A program made the translations under genes and the position numbers. From positions 1 through 51,064 of the forward strand of contig JAUYGN010000050.1 of the NCBI GenBank assembly GCA_030690545.1: a DNA stretch of 51,064 nucleotides. The letters run 5' to 3'. The notes beneath the pieces were generated by a model. The model made no database searches. It saw nothing but the letters and a program-made list of their open reading frames with translations, and was not told the DNA's origin. This DNA comes from Solirubrobacteraceae bacterium (GTDB lineage: Bacteria > Actinomycetota > Thermoleophilia > Solirubrobacterales > Solirubrobacteraceae). Shown in pieces: positions 1-7,554 of the stretch (the first letter of the stretch is position 1; each line of letters opens with the position of its first letter).

Positions 1-2
1 GC

Positions 3-848
3 GCGCTCGCGGGGCTGCTGCACGAGCTCGGCGGCGAGACGCGGGTCAGCGCGCCGGCCGAGCGGGTGCTCGCGCGGCGCGGGCGCGTGACGGGCGTGCA
101 GCTGGCCGGCGGCGAGCGGATCGCCGCGCGCACGGTGATCGCGACGACGACCCCGCACGGCCTCGTGCGGCTCGCCGGCGACGCGCTCGGCGACGCCTAC
201 ACGCGCCGCGCGGTGGGCTTTCGCTACGGCCCGGACACGGTGAAGGTCGACTGGGCGCTGGACGGTCCGGTGCCGTGGAGCAACGACGACGCGCGGCGGG
301 CGGGGACGGTGCACGTCGGCGGCAGCGCCGCCCAGCTGCGCGGCGCGCTGCACGACGTCGCGCGCGGCGAGCTGCCCGAGCGCCCGTTCCTGCTGTCGGG
401 CTCGCAGTCGGTCGCCGACCCGACGCGCGCCCCGGCCGGCAAGCACACGCTGTGGGCGTACACGCACACGCCGCGCGGCGTCGACTGGTCGGATGCTGCG
501 CGCGACGCGTTCGCCGACGTGATCGAGCAGCAGCTCGAGCGCTTCGCGCCCGGCTTTCGCGACCTCGTGCTGGCGCGTCACGTCATGGCCCCCGACGACC
601 TGCACGCCCGCAACCCGAGCCTGCCCGGCGGCGACGTCGGCCACGGCAGCTACGCGATGGACCAGCTCATCTTCCGACCCGTGCCGTCGCTGAAGCCCTA
701 CGCCACGCCGCTGCGCGGCCTGTTCATCGGCAGCGCCTCGGCGTTCCCGGGCGGCGCTGTGCACGGCGTGCCGGGACGTGCCGCGGCTCGCGCCGCCCTG
801 CGCGAGGCCCGGATGCCGCGCATGCCCCGCCCGCGGCGGCGCGGGTAG
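3..848 (+). CDS. Phytoene desaturase-like FAD-dependent oxidoreductase (5' partial)
   Basis: The reading frame is open to the left edge of the window, so only the C-terminal ~281 residues are seen. They match the second half of the phytoene desaturase/NAD(P)-FAD oxidoreductase family (COG1233). The segment LLHELGGETR followed by V..VLARRGRVTGVQL is the usual strand pair that builds a second FAD-contacting sheet, and ATTTPH follows it. The C-terminus carries the FAD-binding closing motif: GLFIGSASAFPGGAVHGVPGR, typical of these enzymes (G-S/G-A...PGG-V.G..G). The family oxidises carotenoid or other polyprenoid substrates, but many members have unknown substrates and no carotenoid genes are visible here. 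The 15-bp hairpin at 899-932 lies just downstream and probably ends transcription. Confidence 0.85.
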   Translation, partial: ALAGLLHELGGETRVSAPAERVLARRGRVTGVQLAGGERIAARTVIATTTPHGLVRLAGDALGDAYTRRAVGFRYGPDTVKVDWALDGPVPWSNDDARRAGTVHVGGSAAQLRGALHDVARGELPERPFLLSGSQSVADPTRAPAGKHTLWAYTHTPRGVDWSDAARDAFADVIEQQLERFAPGFRDLVLARHVMAPDDLHARNPSLPGGDVGHGSYAMDQLIFRPVPSLKPYATPLRGLFIGSASAFPGGAVHGVPGRAAARAALREARMPRMPRPRRRG

Positions 849-898
849 CGCCCGGCGCGAACCCGGGCTCGCGAGGTCGTGACCCGCTTGGGCATGGC

Positions 899-932
899 AG
901 CTCCCCGCGGGCCGACCGGCCCGCGGGGAGCT
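899..932. terminator. 15-bp perfect inverted repeat between convergent genes
   Basis: Arms 899-913 (AGCTCCCCGCGGGCC) and 918-932 are perfect reverse complements around a 4-base loop. The hairpin sits between the stop of the FAD enzyme (plus, 848) and the stop of the LamG protein (minus, 956), so it can serve as a bidirectional terminator. No strong U-tract follows on either strand, which is common in high-GC actinobacteria. Confidence 0.75.
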
Positions 933-955
933 TCTGCCCTGACGTCAGACCGCCG

Positions 956-2233
956 TCAGAAGAGGATCTGCGGCGCGCCGCCGCCGGCCTCGTACCGCTC
1001 GTCGATCTGCTCCTGCGTGAGGACCGAGTCGTAGACGGCGAACTCGTCGAAGTCCGCGCTCGAGCTCCCGCTCGTGCCGAACGCCAGCGGGAACGTCGTG
1101 TTGGCGATCGGGACCGCCGGCGCGACGCTCGTCGTGCCCTCGACCCCGTCGATGTAGATGCGCGTGCTGCCCGCACCGGTGCCGTCCTTCGTCACGACGA
1201 TGTGGTGATACAGGCCGTCGGCCGGGACCTCGCCCGTCGAGCGCGCGATCGTCGTGCCGTTCGCGCGCCGCAACCAGACCTGGTTGCCGTTGGCGGCGTT
1301 CATGACCGCGAGCTGGAACCCGGTGCCGCCCTTGTTCATGAGCGTGTGCGTCCTCGTCGTCGAGCTGCGCTTCACCCAGCCCTCGAGCGAGAAGCTGTCG
1401 CCGACGTTGAGGCTCGCGTCATGCGGGACGCGCACGAAGTCGTTGACGCCATCCAGCGTGATGCCCGTGTTGCGCACGCCGAGGATGCCGAGCACCGGCC
1501 CGTTGACGTACTCGCCGTGATTGGCGAACGACGACGCGTCCGCGGCCGTCGTGCCGCTCGTCTCGTCGAAGTGCCAGCAGCCGACGGGGGCGAGCGCCGA
1601 GTCGCACGTCGCGATGAAGTTCGCCGCGATGCTGAGGCGGAAGTTGTCCGTTACCGGCGGCGACTCCAGCTCGACGACGTCGCCGGCAACCGGTGCTCCG
1701 GCGAAGAGCGCGATCTCGATGTCGTCTGCGCTGCTGAGCGTGAACGCCGCGCAGCGGTTGACCGCGTTCGTCTGGTTGACGATCCCGAGCAGGTCCCCGG
1801 CCTCTACGGCGATCGGCGTGATCGGCGTGACGATCGGCGACGCCGGCGCGCTGTTGCCGAGCTCGAGCGCCTCGCTGACGCCGACGACGAGGTACTCGCC
1901 GGGCGTCGCGGTCGGTCGGTAGACCGCGAGGCTCAGCTGTGCGCTCGCGCCGACGCCGCTCAGCGGCACCCAGGCCCGCGTCGAGAACGACGTCAGCGTG
2001 CCCGCCGCGGGGACGGCGTACGAGTTGCCGCTCGAGACCGACGTCTGCACGGCGAGCTCCGTTCCGATCAGACACTGGCCTGCGATGTTCGGCGTGACCG
2101 GTTGACCGATCTCGGTCGCCGCCGAGGCGCCCGCGGCCGTGACCGCCAACCCACCAGCGGCGGCGAGCGTCGCCAGCAGCGCGCTCCTCAATCTACGCCC
2201 ACCATGGCGCCTGACCCCTGCGTCCTGCCTCAT
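956..2233 (-). CDS. Secreted LamG/concanavalin-fold protein
   Basis: A 425-residue protein. I chose ATG at 2233 because GGAGG (2239-2243 on the plus strand as CCTCC) lies 5 bases upstream and a clear signal peptide follows: basic MRQDAGVRRHGGRRLR, a hydrophobic stretch, then AGASA-A as the likely cleavage site. Residues ~35-200 form an uncharacterised beta-rich domain. From about residue 205 a LamG-like jellyroll begins (CWHFDETSGTTAADASS, GITLDGVNDFVRVP, SFSLEGWVKR, LYHHIVVTKDG, RIYIDGV, FDEFAVYDSVLTQEQI), the usual order in bacterial LamG-like domains. The likely role is extracellular carbohydrate or matrix binding; no catalytic residues are evident. A longer frame extends upstream of 2233 but has no signal peptide. 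Confidence 0.85.
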   Translation of the reverse strand: MRQDAGVRRHGGRRLRSALLATLAAAGGLAVTAAGASAATEIGQPVTPNIAGQCLIGTELAVQTSVSSGNSYAVPAAGTLTSFSTRAWVPLSGVGASAQLSLAVYRPTATPGEYLVVGVSEALELGNSAPASPIVTPITPIAVEAGDLLGIVNQTNAVNRCAAFTLSSADDIEIALFAGAPVAGDVVELESPPVTDNFRLSIAANFIATCDSALAPVGCWHFDETSGTTAADASSFANHGEYVNGPVLGILGVRNTGITLDGVNDFVRVPHDASLNVGDSFSLEGWVKRSSTTRTHTLMNKGGTGFQLAVMNAANGNQVWLRRANGTTIARSTGEVPADGLYHHIVVTKDGTGAGSTRIYIDGVEGTTSVAPAVPIANTTFPLAFGTSGSSSADFDEFAVYDSVLTQEQIDERYEAGGGAPQILF

Positions 2234-2238
2234 GCTTG

Positions 2239-2243
2239 CCTCC
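2239..2243 (-). promoter_or_regulatory. Shine-Dalgarno site deciding the LamG start
   Basis: GGAGG on the minus strand, 5 bases before ATG 2233. It separates the true secreted start from upstream in-frame candidates. Confidence 0.7.
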
Positions 2244-2435
2244 GATCGGAACTTGGACGGCGCGAGCCTAGTCGGGCCATTGAGCACCAACGGGAAGACA
2301 AGCGGGCTGACCAGCGTGCCACGGTCAGCGGATCGCGGACACCGGTGGCGAGGACGGGCGCGGGCCGGGCGATGTACCGATGTTTGGTGCGCCGCGATCC
2401 GGGTAGTGGCGCCACGTCTGGCGTTCGTTGGAGGC

Positions 2436-2443
2436 AAGGAGGG
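2436..2443 (+). promoter_or_regulatory. Shine-Dalgarno site deciding a TTG start
   Basis: AAGGAGGG lies 4 bases before TTG 2448. It is the best ribosome-binding site in the region and fixes the start of the ATPase-type regulator. The open frame continues upstream without similarity to the family. Confidence 0.7.
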
Positions 2444-2447
2444 TTCG

Positions 2448-2882
2448 TTGGCGGCTGAGCTGTCCGTCGAGGTGCCGCGCAGCATCGATGCACCGTCGGT
2501 CGTGCGGCACGCGGTCAACGCGCGCTGTTGCGACGAGCTGCCCGCACAGCAGCTGACGGACCTGCTCATCGTCGTCTCCGAGCTGACGACGAATGCCGTC
2601 CGGTACGGCGTCGGCGAGATCCGACTGCGCGTCAGCGTCGCGGCCGGTCACGTGTACGGGGAGGTGATCGACGAGGGCCGCGGCTTCGTCTCCGACGTCC
2701 GCGATCACGGCATCGAGGATGTCGTCGGCAAGCGGGGCCTGTTGATCGTCGGCGGCCTGACGGAGCGCTGGGGCATCCACACAGACAGCAGCCACGTCTG
2801 GTTCGAGCTGCTGCCGAGCGAGGCCGACGGCACGGATGACCCGCAGCTGCGCCGCGAGCAGCGGCCGCCTGAGCTTGACTGA
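2448..2882 (+). CDS. RsbW/SpoIIAB-like ATP-binding (anti-sigma-type) regulator
   Basis: A 144-residue protein with a single HATPase_c_2 (GHKL) domain. The N box is VVSELTTNAVRYG (around residues 40-52), the G1-like box is EVIDEGRGF, and RGLLIVGGLTERWG is the G2/C-terminal signature of actinobacterial anti-sigma or anti-anti-sigma switch kinases. Such proteins bind ATP and either sequester a sigma factor or phosphorylate a STAS antagonist. No sigma factor or STAS partner is adjacent, so it is an orphan here. The start at TTG 2448 is supported by a strong ribosome-binding site. It may also act as a stand-alone histidine-kinase-like sensor module. Confidence 0.8.
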   Translation: MAAELSVEVPRSIDAPSVVRHAVNARCCDELPAQQLTDLLIVVSELTTNAVRYGVGEIRLRVSVAAGHVYGEVIDEGRGFVSDVRDHGIEDVVGKRGLLIVGGLTERWGIHTDSSHVWFELLPSEADGTDDPQLRREQRPPELD

Positions 2883-2981
2883 CGCCCGCTCGCTGACCCG
2901 TCGGTCGACGACCTCGACCGCGGCGCCGGCCGCACGCGTTCGTGCAGACGCGGCGGAGAGCCGCGACTATCGTCGCCCGCC

Positions 2982-5267
2982 GTGGTTGAAGCGGCGATGG
3001 CCCGCAGCCCCCATCGCCGGTTCGGCGACTTCGCGATCGTCATGCTCGCCGCGCTTGCGACGCTCGCGCTGCCGACCCTTGCGCTGCCCGCGAGCGCCTC
3101 CGCCCAGACGTCCTGCCCCGGCGCCGCGCCGGTCTGCCCGTACACGAGCTCGTCGCAGATCGGCCAGCGCGGCGGCGGCGTCATGCGCTTCCCGCAGACC
3201 GTCGCGATCGGACCCGACGGCCTCGTCTACATCGCCGACCAGTCCTCGAGCGTCGTGCAGGTCTTCACGCCCGACGGCCGGTTCGTGCGCGAGGTCGGTC
3301 TCGCCGGCCTGCGCCCCGGCGAGTTCACGTCGATCGGAGCGGTCGCGGTCGCGGCCGACAACACGCTGTTCGTCGCCAGCAGCGGTCACGCCCGGGTCGA
3401 CCGCTTCGACGCCGGCGGCAGGCTGATCGGCACCTTCGGCAGCCGGGGCACCGCCGTGGGCCAGTTCAACTTCGGCCCGGGCGGCGGCAACGATGCGCCG
3501 GCCGGCGGCGCCCTGGTGACCGCGGGCAACTTCGTGTTCGTCTCCGACAGCCGCAACGACCGCGTCCAGCGCTTCAACCTCGACGGCTCCAACGCGACCG
3601 AGATCATCCCGCCCGGCCTGCTCGCCTACCCGCGCGGCCTGGCGGTGCGCGGCCAGCGGCTGATCATCGCCGACGACCACAACCACCGGCTCGTCGTGAC
3701 CGACTTCAGCGGGCGCGTGATCCGCACCGTCGGCGCCGGCGAGGGCGCAGGTCGCAACCAGTTCAGCTTCCCGTTCGGCGTCGCGATCGACCCGCAGGGC
3801 CGGGTCTTCGTCGCCGACGACATGAACCAGCGCGTGATGCGCTTCGGCCCCGCGCCCGCCTACAAGTACGTCGCGCGGTGGGGCAGCTACGGCACCGGTC
3901 CGGGCAGGCTCGCCTACCCGCGCGCGATCGCCGCCGACCGCAGCGGGGCGGTGTACGTGACGAACACCGGCAACGACCGGATCGACGTCTTCGACCGCAG
4001 CGGCCGGCTGCTGCGCTCGTTCGGCCGGTCGGGTCGCGCGGCAGGCCAGTTCAACACGCCGCTCGGCGTCGGTGCCGACGCCAGCGGCATCCGTGCCGTC
4101 GCCGACTCCGTCAACGGGCGCGTCGAGTTCCTCAACCCGGATGGCTCGATCGCCTCCTCGTGGGGCTCCCCCGCCCCCGGCCCGACGATCCTGCGACGGC
4201 CCGCCGCGGTCGCCTTCGACGCCGCTGGCAACGCCTACGTGCTCGACCAGCGCCGCGCGCGGATCTTCGTCTTCTCGCGCGCGACCGGCCGGCCGGCGCG
4301 CACGATCGCCGCGCTGGGCAGCGGCCCCGGCCGGCTGCGCGACCCGTCGGCGCTCGCGATCGCCGGCAACGTGATCACGGTCGCCGACAGCGGCAACCGG
4401 CGGATCGCGCGCTTCACGACAGCCGGTCGGTACCTCGGCGCCTGGACGGACAGGGGCACCGTGCGCGGCGTCGCGGTCACGCCCGACGGCTCCCGCACGT
4501 ACGTCAGCTCCACGAACCACCGGATCACCGTGTACGACGCGCAGGGCGGCTACGTCACCCAGTTCGGCGGCTCCGGTCGCGCGCTCGGAAAGCTGGCGGC
4601 GCCCGCGCAGATCGCGCTCGACGCCGGCGGCAACCTGTGGGTCGCCGACCGCGGCAACAACCGCATCCAGCAGTTCGGGCCCAACGGCGAGCGCCTGGGG
4701 ATGTTCGGCGAGCGCGGGATCGGACCGGGCCAGTTCGTCAACCCCACCGGCGTCGTCGTCGACTGCACCGGCACGCTGACCGTGACCGACACGCGCAACC
4801 ACCGCGTGCAGCAGTTCAAGCTCGCCGCGCCGCAGGCGCCGCCGTGCGCCGCGACGTCGCCGCTCGGTCACCCGCCGCCGCCCCGCCTGCCGACCCTGCC
4901 GCCGCCGCTCGGCCCGGACCTGACGCTGCGCGTGCTGCGCACCGTCAACCTGTTCGGCACGCGCACGCTGCCGATCCGCGTCGGCTGCGACACGATCTGC
5001 GAGGTGGCCGTGACCGGCACCGTGACCGAGCGCGACAAGCCCCGCAACCGCCGGCGCGCGGCCTCGATCCGCCTGCGCGCGACGACGGCGAAGCTGAAGG
5101 CCGCCGAGTCGAGGATCGTGCGCGTCCGGCTGACGGGCGCCCAGGTGGCGCGGCTGCGCAGCGCGATGGGAAGCCGGCGCGCGCTGCGCGTCACGCTGCA
5201 GGTCGAGGCGACCCCCGACGCCGGCGATTCGACGACCGTCACCCGCCGCTTGACCGCACGCGGATAA
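2982..5267 (+). CDS. Secreted NHL-repeat beta-propeller protein
   Basis: About 761 residues from GTG 2982; ATG 2997 (MARSPHRR) is an equally plausible start. A signal peptide is clear: basic start, then a hydrophobic run ending ASASA-Q. About a dozen NHL-type repeats follow through residue ~620, seen as repeated G.F..P.G.A.D..G..YV.D..N.R...F motifs (for example GNNRIQQFG and NHRVQQFK), predicting one or two six-bladed propellers. The repeats are followed by a Pro-rich linker and a ~110-residue C-terminal beta domain with a paired-Cys motif (CDTICEV). NHL propellers bind proteins, RNA or glycans; this one acts outside the membrane. The substrate is unknown. The hairpin at 5274-5300 follows the stop. 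Confidence 0.85.
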   Translation: MVEAAMARSPHRRFGDFAIVMLAALATLALPTLALPASASAQTSCPGAAPVCPYTSSSQIGQRGGGVMRFPQTVAIGPDGLVYIADQSSSVVQVFTPDGRFVREVGLAGLRPGEFTSIGAVAVAADNTLFVASSGHARVDRFDAGGRLIGTFGSRGTAVGQFNFGPGGGNDAPAGGALVTAGNFVFVSDSRNDRVQRFNLDGSNATEIIPPGLLAYPRGLAVRGQRLIIADDHNHRLVVTDFSGRVIRTVGAGEGAGRNQFSFPFGVAIDPQGRVFVADDMNQRVMRFGPAPAYKYVARWGSYGTGPGRLAYPRAIAADRSGAVYVTNTGNDRIDVFDRSGRLLRSFGRSGRAAGQFNTPLGVGADASGIRAVADSVNGRVEFLNPDGSIASSWGSPAPGPTILRRPAAVAFDAAGNAYVLDQRRARIFVFSRATGRPARTIAALGSGPGRLRDPSALAIAGNVITVADSGNRRIARFTTAGRYLGAWTDRGTVRGVAVTPDGSRTYVSSTNHRITVYDAQGGYVTQFGGSGRALGKLAAPAQIALDAGGNLWVADRGNNRIQQFGPNGERLGMFGERGIGPGQFVNPTGVVVDCTGTLTVTDTRNHRVQQFKLAAPQAPPCAATSPLGHPPPPRLPTLPPPLGPDLTLRVLRTVNLFGTRTLPIRVGCDTICEVAVTGTVTERDKPRNRRRAASIRLRATTAKLKAAESRIVRVRLTGAQVARLRSAMGSRRALRVTLQVEATPDAGDSTTVTRRLTARG

Positions 5268-5273
5268 TGCACA

Positions 5274-5300
5274 CCGACGGCCGCGCGGGGCGGCCGTCGG
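5274..5300 (+). terminator. Hairpin after the NHL gene
   Basis: Arms CCGACGGCCG (5274-5283) and CGGCCGTCGG (5291-5300) enclose a 7-base loop, directly after the TAA at 5267. A GGGGAAGGGGAGC purine run, which may serve as the next gene's ribosome-binding site, follows. It could be a terminator or a processing/attenuation hairpin between two secreted-protein genes. Confidence 0.6.
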
Positions 5301-5316
5301 GGGAAGGGGAGCTTCC

Positions 5317-5997
5317 ATGAACCCACGGATTGAGGAACGAGCTCGTGGCCGCGCCGGGAACGCCGGTCGGCGGACGCTGCGCGGCTGCCTGCGCGGTGGC
5401 CTGCTCGGCGTGCTCGGCCTGCTGGCCGGCACGGCAGCGCCCCTGCCGGCGCTCGCCAGCGAGGGCGACGTCCTGATCGTCGGCGACTCGCTGGCCGTCG
5501 GCACGCACCCCTTCCTCAGCCCCCTGCTCGCCGAGCGCAACGTCGTCAGCAGCGTGCGCAACGGCATCACGACGCCGGCCGGGATGCGGCTCATGCGGAT
5601 CGCGCTGAACAGGATGGACCCGGCGACCGTCGTCGTCAGCCTCGGCACGAACGACGGGCCCGACCCGCGCCGCTTCGCCGATCGCCTGCGCCGCACGATG
5701 TCGCTGCTGTCCGCCCAGACCTGCGTCATCTGGCCCACGATCATCCGGCCCAAGCGCAAGGGCGACTACCGCCTGCTCAACCGCGTGCTGCATCAGGAGA
5801 AGCGCCGCGACCGGCGGCTCGTCGTGATCAACTGGGAGTACGCCGTGCGCAGCGGCGCCGCGCCCCTGCGCGACGGGCTGCACGCCACCGCGGCCGGCTA
5901 CCGCCACCGCAGCGAGATGATCGCCGCCGCGATCAGCAACGACTGCGCGCGGCCGCGGCCCGCGGCCCGCTCGGGATCTGGCGCTTCGCCGCGCTGA
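5317..5997 (+). CDS. Secreted SGNH/GDSL-type hydrolase
   Basis: A 226-residue protein with a signal peptide (basic N-terminus, hydrophobic stretch near residues 28-45, cleavage near ALAS). SGNH blocks are visible: block I VGDSLAVG (nucleophile Ser), a block III-type SLGTNDG with the oxyanion Asn, and the C-terminal DGLHATAAGY carrying the Asp and His of the triad. The protein is therefore a lipase/esterase- or deacetylase-like hydrolase acting outside the cell. It is probably in the same transcription unit as, or just downstream of, the NHL protein. The Arg/Pro/Ala-rich tail is low-complexity. Its substrate cannot be told. Confidence 0.85.
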   Translation: MNPRIEERARGRAGNAGRRTLRGCLRGGLLGVLGLLAGTAAPLPALASEGDVLIVGDSLAVGTHPFLSPLLAERNVVSSVRNGITTPAGMRLMRIALNRMDPATVVVSLGTNDGPDPRRFADRLRRTMSLLSAQTCVIWPTIIRPKRKGDYRLLNRVLHQEKRRDRRLVVINWEYAVRSGAAPLRDGLHATAAGYRHRSEMIAAAISNDCARPRPAARSGSGASPR

Positions 5998-6104
5998 GCC
6001 GCAGCTCGCCGCGATTGCGTCCTGTCGTCGATTCGCTTGGGGCGCGTGTTTCCCAGCGTGCTGGACGCACGAACCCGCTTCGGTCTCTGTCGGCTTGCCG
6101 CCGG

Positions 6105-6284
6105 CTACTGAGGTGCCCGACTACGCCGCATCGACACGCAGACGTACGCGAACAGCGCATGCAGCTTCAGCCACGTTCTCTCCCTTGCGACGACTTCACG
6201 AAGGGTGTGACGCTCTTCCCGACCACTGATCCTCCGAAGCGCCTTGACGGCGGCCCACCGCACGACGAAGGTCTCGCTATCGGA
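6105..6284 (-). pseudogene. Broken third HEAT-repeat paralogue (C-terminal remnant)
   Basis: About 59 codons align with the C-terminal HEAT unit of the neighbour at 6923-7495. Both contain DSE.F.VRWA.V.AL.R and then E(R)....L.....AL..Y; I count about 23 identities in 53 positions by eye. There is no start codon or N-terminal HEAT unit. The fragment opens in a different frame exactly where the small membrane ORF (6277-6501) ends. It therefore looks like the 3' end of a copy deleted by recombination or fused to the upstream gene. The end is TGA at 6105-6107. Confidence 0.65.
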
Positions 6285-6501
6285 GCGAACGCGCTGACGA
6301 CCTTGCCCACAACGGTCGCGCATAGCGGAGCATGTACGCGCCGATGAGCATGCCTGCCGCGAAGCCGAGCAGCGACAATGGCCACTCATTGAGCCGATCG
6401 CCTTGGAGCCAGCCTCCCGCGAGGCAGCACGCAACGATGAACGCCCATTCCAAAGGTTCCACGAACCAGTCCTCACTGGCCTGCCGCCTATCCGGAAGCA
6501 C
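6277..6501 (-). CDS. Small two-helix membrane protein
   Basis: A 74-residue ORF from GTG 6501, starting 9 bases after the stop of the upstream ORF (6511). Two hydrophobic segments (LEWAFIVACCLAGGWL and SLLGFAAGMLIGAYML) are joined by a short acidic/basic loop, with a basic C-terminus suggesting inner-face ends. There is no recognisable family. Its place in a run of same-strand short genes downstream of an RHS-type toxin gene suggests an accessory or immunity role; that is inference only. Its 3' end overlaps the HEAT remnant by a few bases. Confidence 0.5.
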   Translation of the reverse strand: MLPDRRQASEDWFVEPLEWAFIVACCLAGGWLQGDRLNEWPLSLLGFAAGMLIGAYMLRYARPLWARSSARSLR

Positions 6502-6510
6502 GGCCGAATC

Positions 6511-6894
6511 CTAGACCGATCGCATTTCCAGGATGACGACTCCGGCGTCCAGCGAGCGTGTACGAACCAGCAGTGTCGATCCGAACCCAAGGCTCATATG
6601 TATGTCGCCTTTTGCGACATCGAGCACGACACCTTCAATGGGTTGTGCAAACGGGTAGCCGCCATCGTGCTCCACGGCAAGATCTGTGACCTCCCGAAGC
6701 GTTAGCTGATGACGATACACCCCTGGCCCTTTGGCACGCGACACGCCGAACTTGACCTTGACGTCGGCCTTCTCGACGGGGATCCGGACAACGGCCCCAT
6801 CGCGATCCCAGTCAACGTGTTCAAGATCGACCCACCAGCCGATGATGCGATCGGCGACGTCTTGGGCAACCATAGGGTGTCGAATCTCCGTCAT
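6511..6894 (-). CDS. Orphan protein of the RHS-linked island
   Basis: A 127-residue protein from ATG 6894 (GTG 6906 is an alternative), beginning 17-29 bases after the end of the HEAT paralogue. It is soluble, with no signal peptide or helix. The composition looks like a compact alpha/beta domain: IIGWWVDLEHVDWDRDGAVVRIPV, a YRHQLTLREV segment and GDIHMSLGFGSTLLVRTRSL. I do not recognise the family. Size, acidity and position next to HEAT genes downstream of an RHS toxin gene fit an immunity protein, but this is inference. Codon use is less GC-extreme than in flanking core genes. Confidence 0.6.
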   Translation of the reverse strand: MTEIRHPMVAQDVADRIIGWWVDLEHVDWDRDGAVVRIPVEKADVKVKFGVSRAKGPGVYRHQLTLREVTDLAVEHDGGYPFAQPIEGVVLDVAKGDIHMSLGFGSTLLVRTRSLDAGVVILEMRSV

Positions 6895-6922
6895 CGGTGC
6901 CACCAAGGCCTGTTCTATCGAG

Positions 6923-7495
6923 TCATCCGCGCAATCGGACTCGCAAGTAGCCGCGCAACGCGACTCGTCTGAGGCTCCCCCTCTCCTGTCCTGCCCGATC
7001 GCGAAGCGCCGTTGCAGCGCGACCGCCTCTCATCCGACCCAGTGCCCTCACGCTCGCCCAGCGCACCATGAAATGCTCACTATCGATGAGCTCGATTGCG
7101 GATTGCACGGACAGCGCTCGTCGATCCGAAAGATGCTTGAGCGCCCAGGACACCAGCGGCGGATCATGATGATCCAGCGCTTCGGTGAGCACGCGAGTGG
7201 CATCGCTTCCGTCGATCCTCGCAATAGCCGTAAGGGCCTGAAGCCGAACGCTCTGCTCGCGATCGTTGATGAGAGCCTCGAAGTCGGGGAGCAGGTTCGC
7301 GTCTTCGGACTTGCGGAGGCGGCGCAGGGCGAAGACACGCACGAGGTCCGAGCGGTCTTGGGCCTTCGCGATGGCGAGGAGCGCGGGCACGTCGTGGCTT
7401 GAACGCGCCCGAGCGAACTCGTCGAACTGCTCGCGGTCGATGGGATCTGCCCAGCGCTTGCGCCTCACGGCCGACCTGCGAATCGGTCGACGCAC
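6923..7495 (-). CDS. HEAT-repeat protein, copy 2
   Basis: About 190 residues from GTG 7495 (GTG 7468 possible). It is composed of about five HEAT/PBS-lyase-like helical pairs of ~30 residues: DLVRVFALRRL, QALTAIARIDG, DATRVLTEAL, SWALKHLSDRRALS, MVRWASVRALGRM, LRRVALRGYLRV. It is about half identical to the copy at 7555-8121 over ~140 aligned residues, so the two are tandem duplicates. HEAT arrays are protein-binding scaffolds. In this island, directly downstream of an RHS gene, a toxin-binding (immunity) role is plausible but untested. It has no signal peptide and should be cytoplasmic. Confidence 0.75.
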   Translation of the reverse strand: MRRPIRRSAVRRKRWADPIDREQFDEFARARSSHDVPALLAIAKAQDRSDLVRVFALRRLRKSEDANLLPDFEALINDREQSVRLQALTAIARIDGSDATRVLTEALDHHDPPLVSWALKHLSDRRALSVQSAIELIDSEHFMVRWASVRALGRMRGGRAATALRDRAGQERGSLRRVALRGYLRVRLRG

Positions 7496-7554
7496 TGCTT
7501 AACCACTAGAGCTATTTGACGATAATGTGCAGCGTCCCCGTCGGCCCTGGACGT

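Noticed and set aside
275-2458. Very long open frame on the plus strand through the FAD enzyme and LamG genes
   Set aside because: A shadow of the real genes on both strands; composition is almost all Arg/Ala, with no domain, and it crosses the terminator at 899-932.
2967-5759. 930-codon minus-strand frame opposite the NHL gene
   Set aside because: High-GC antisense shadow; the plus strand has a signal peptide and NHL repeats, while this frame has no motif.
7466-7520. tRNA-like sequence (minus strand GCTCTAGTGGTTAAGCAG, then GACC...GGTC stem)
   Set aside because: The D-arm-like part has no matching acceptor or anticodon stem, and the T-loop is 8 bases without TTCGA; no cloverleaf forms.
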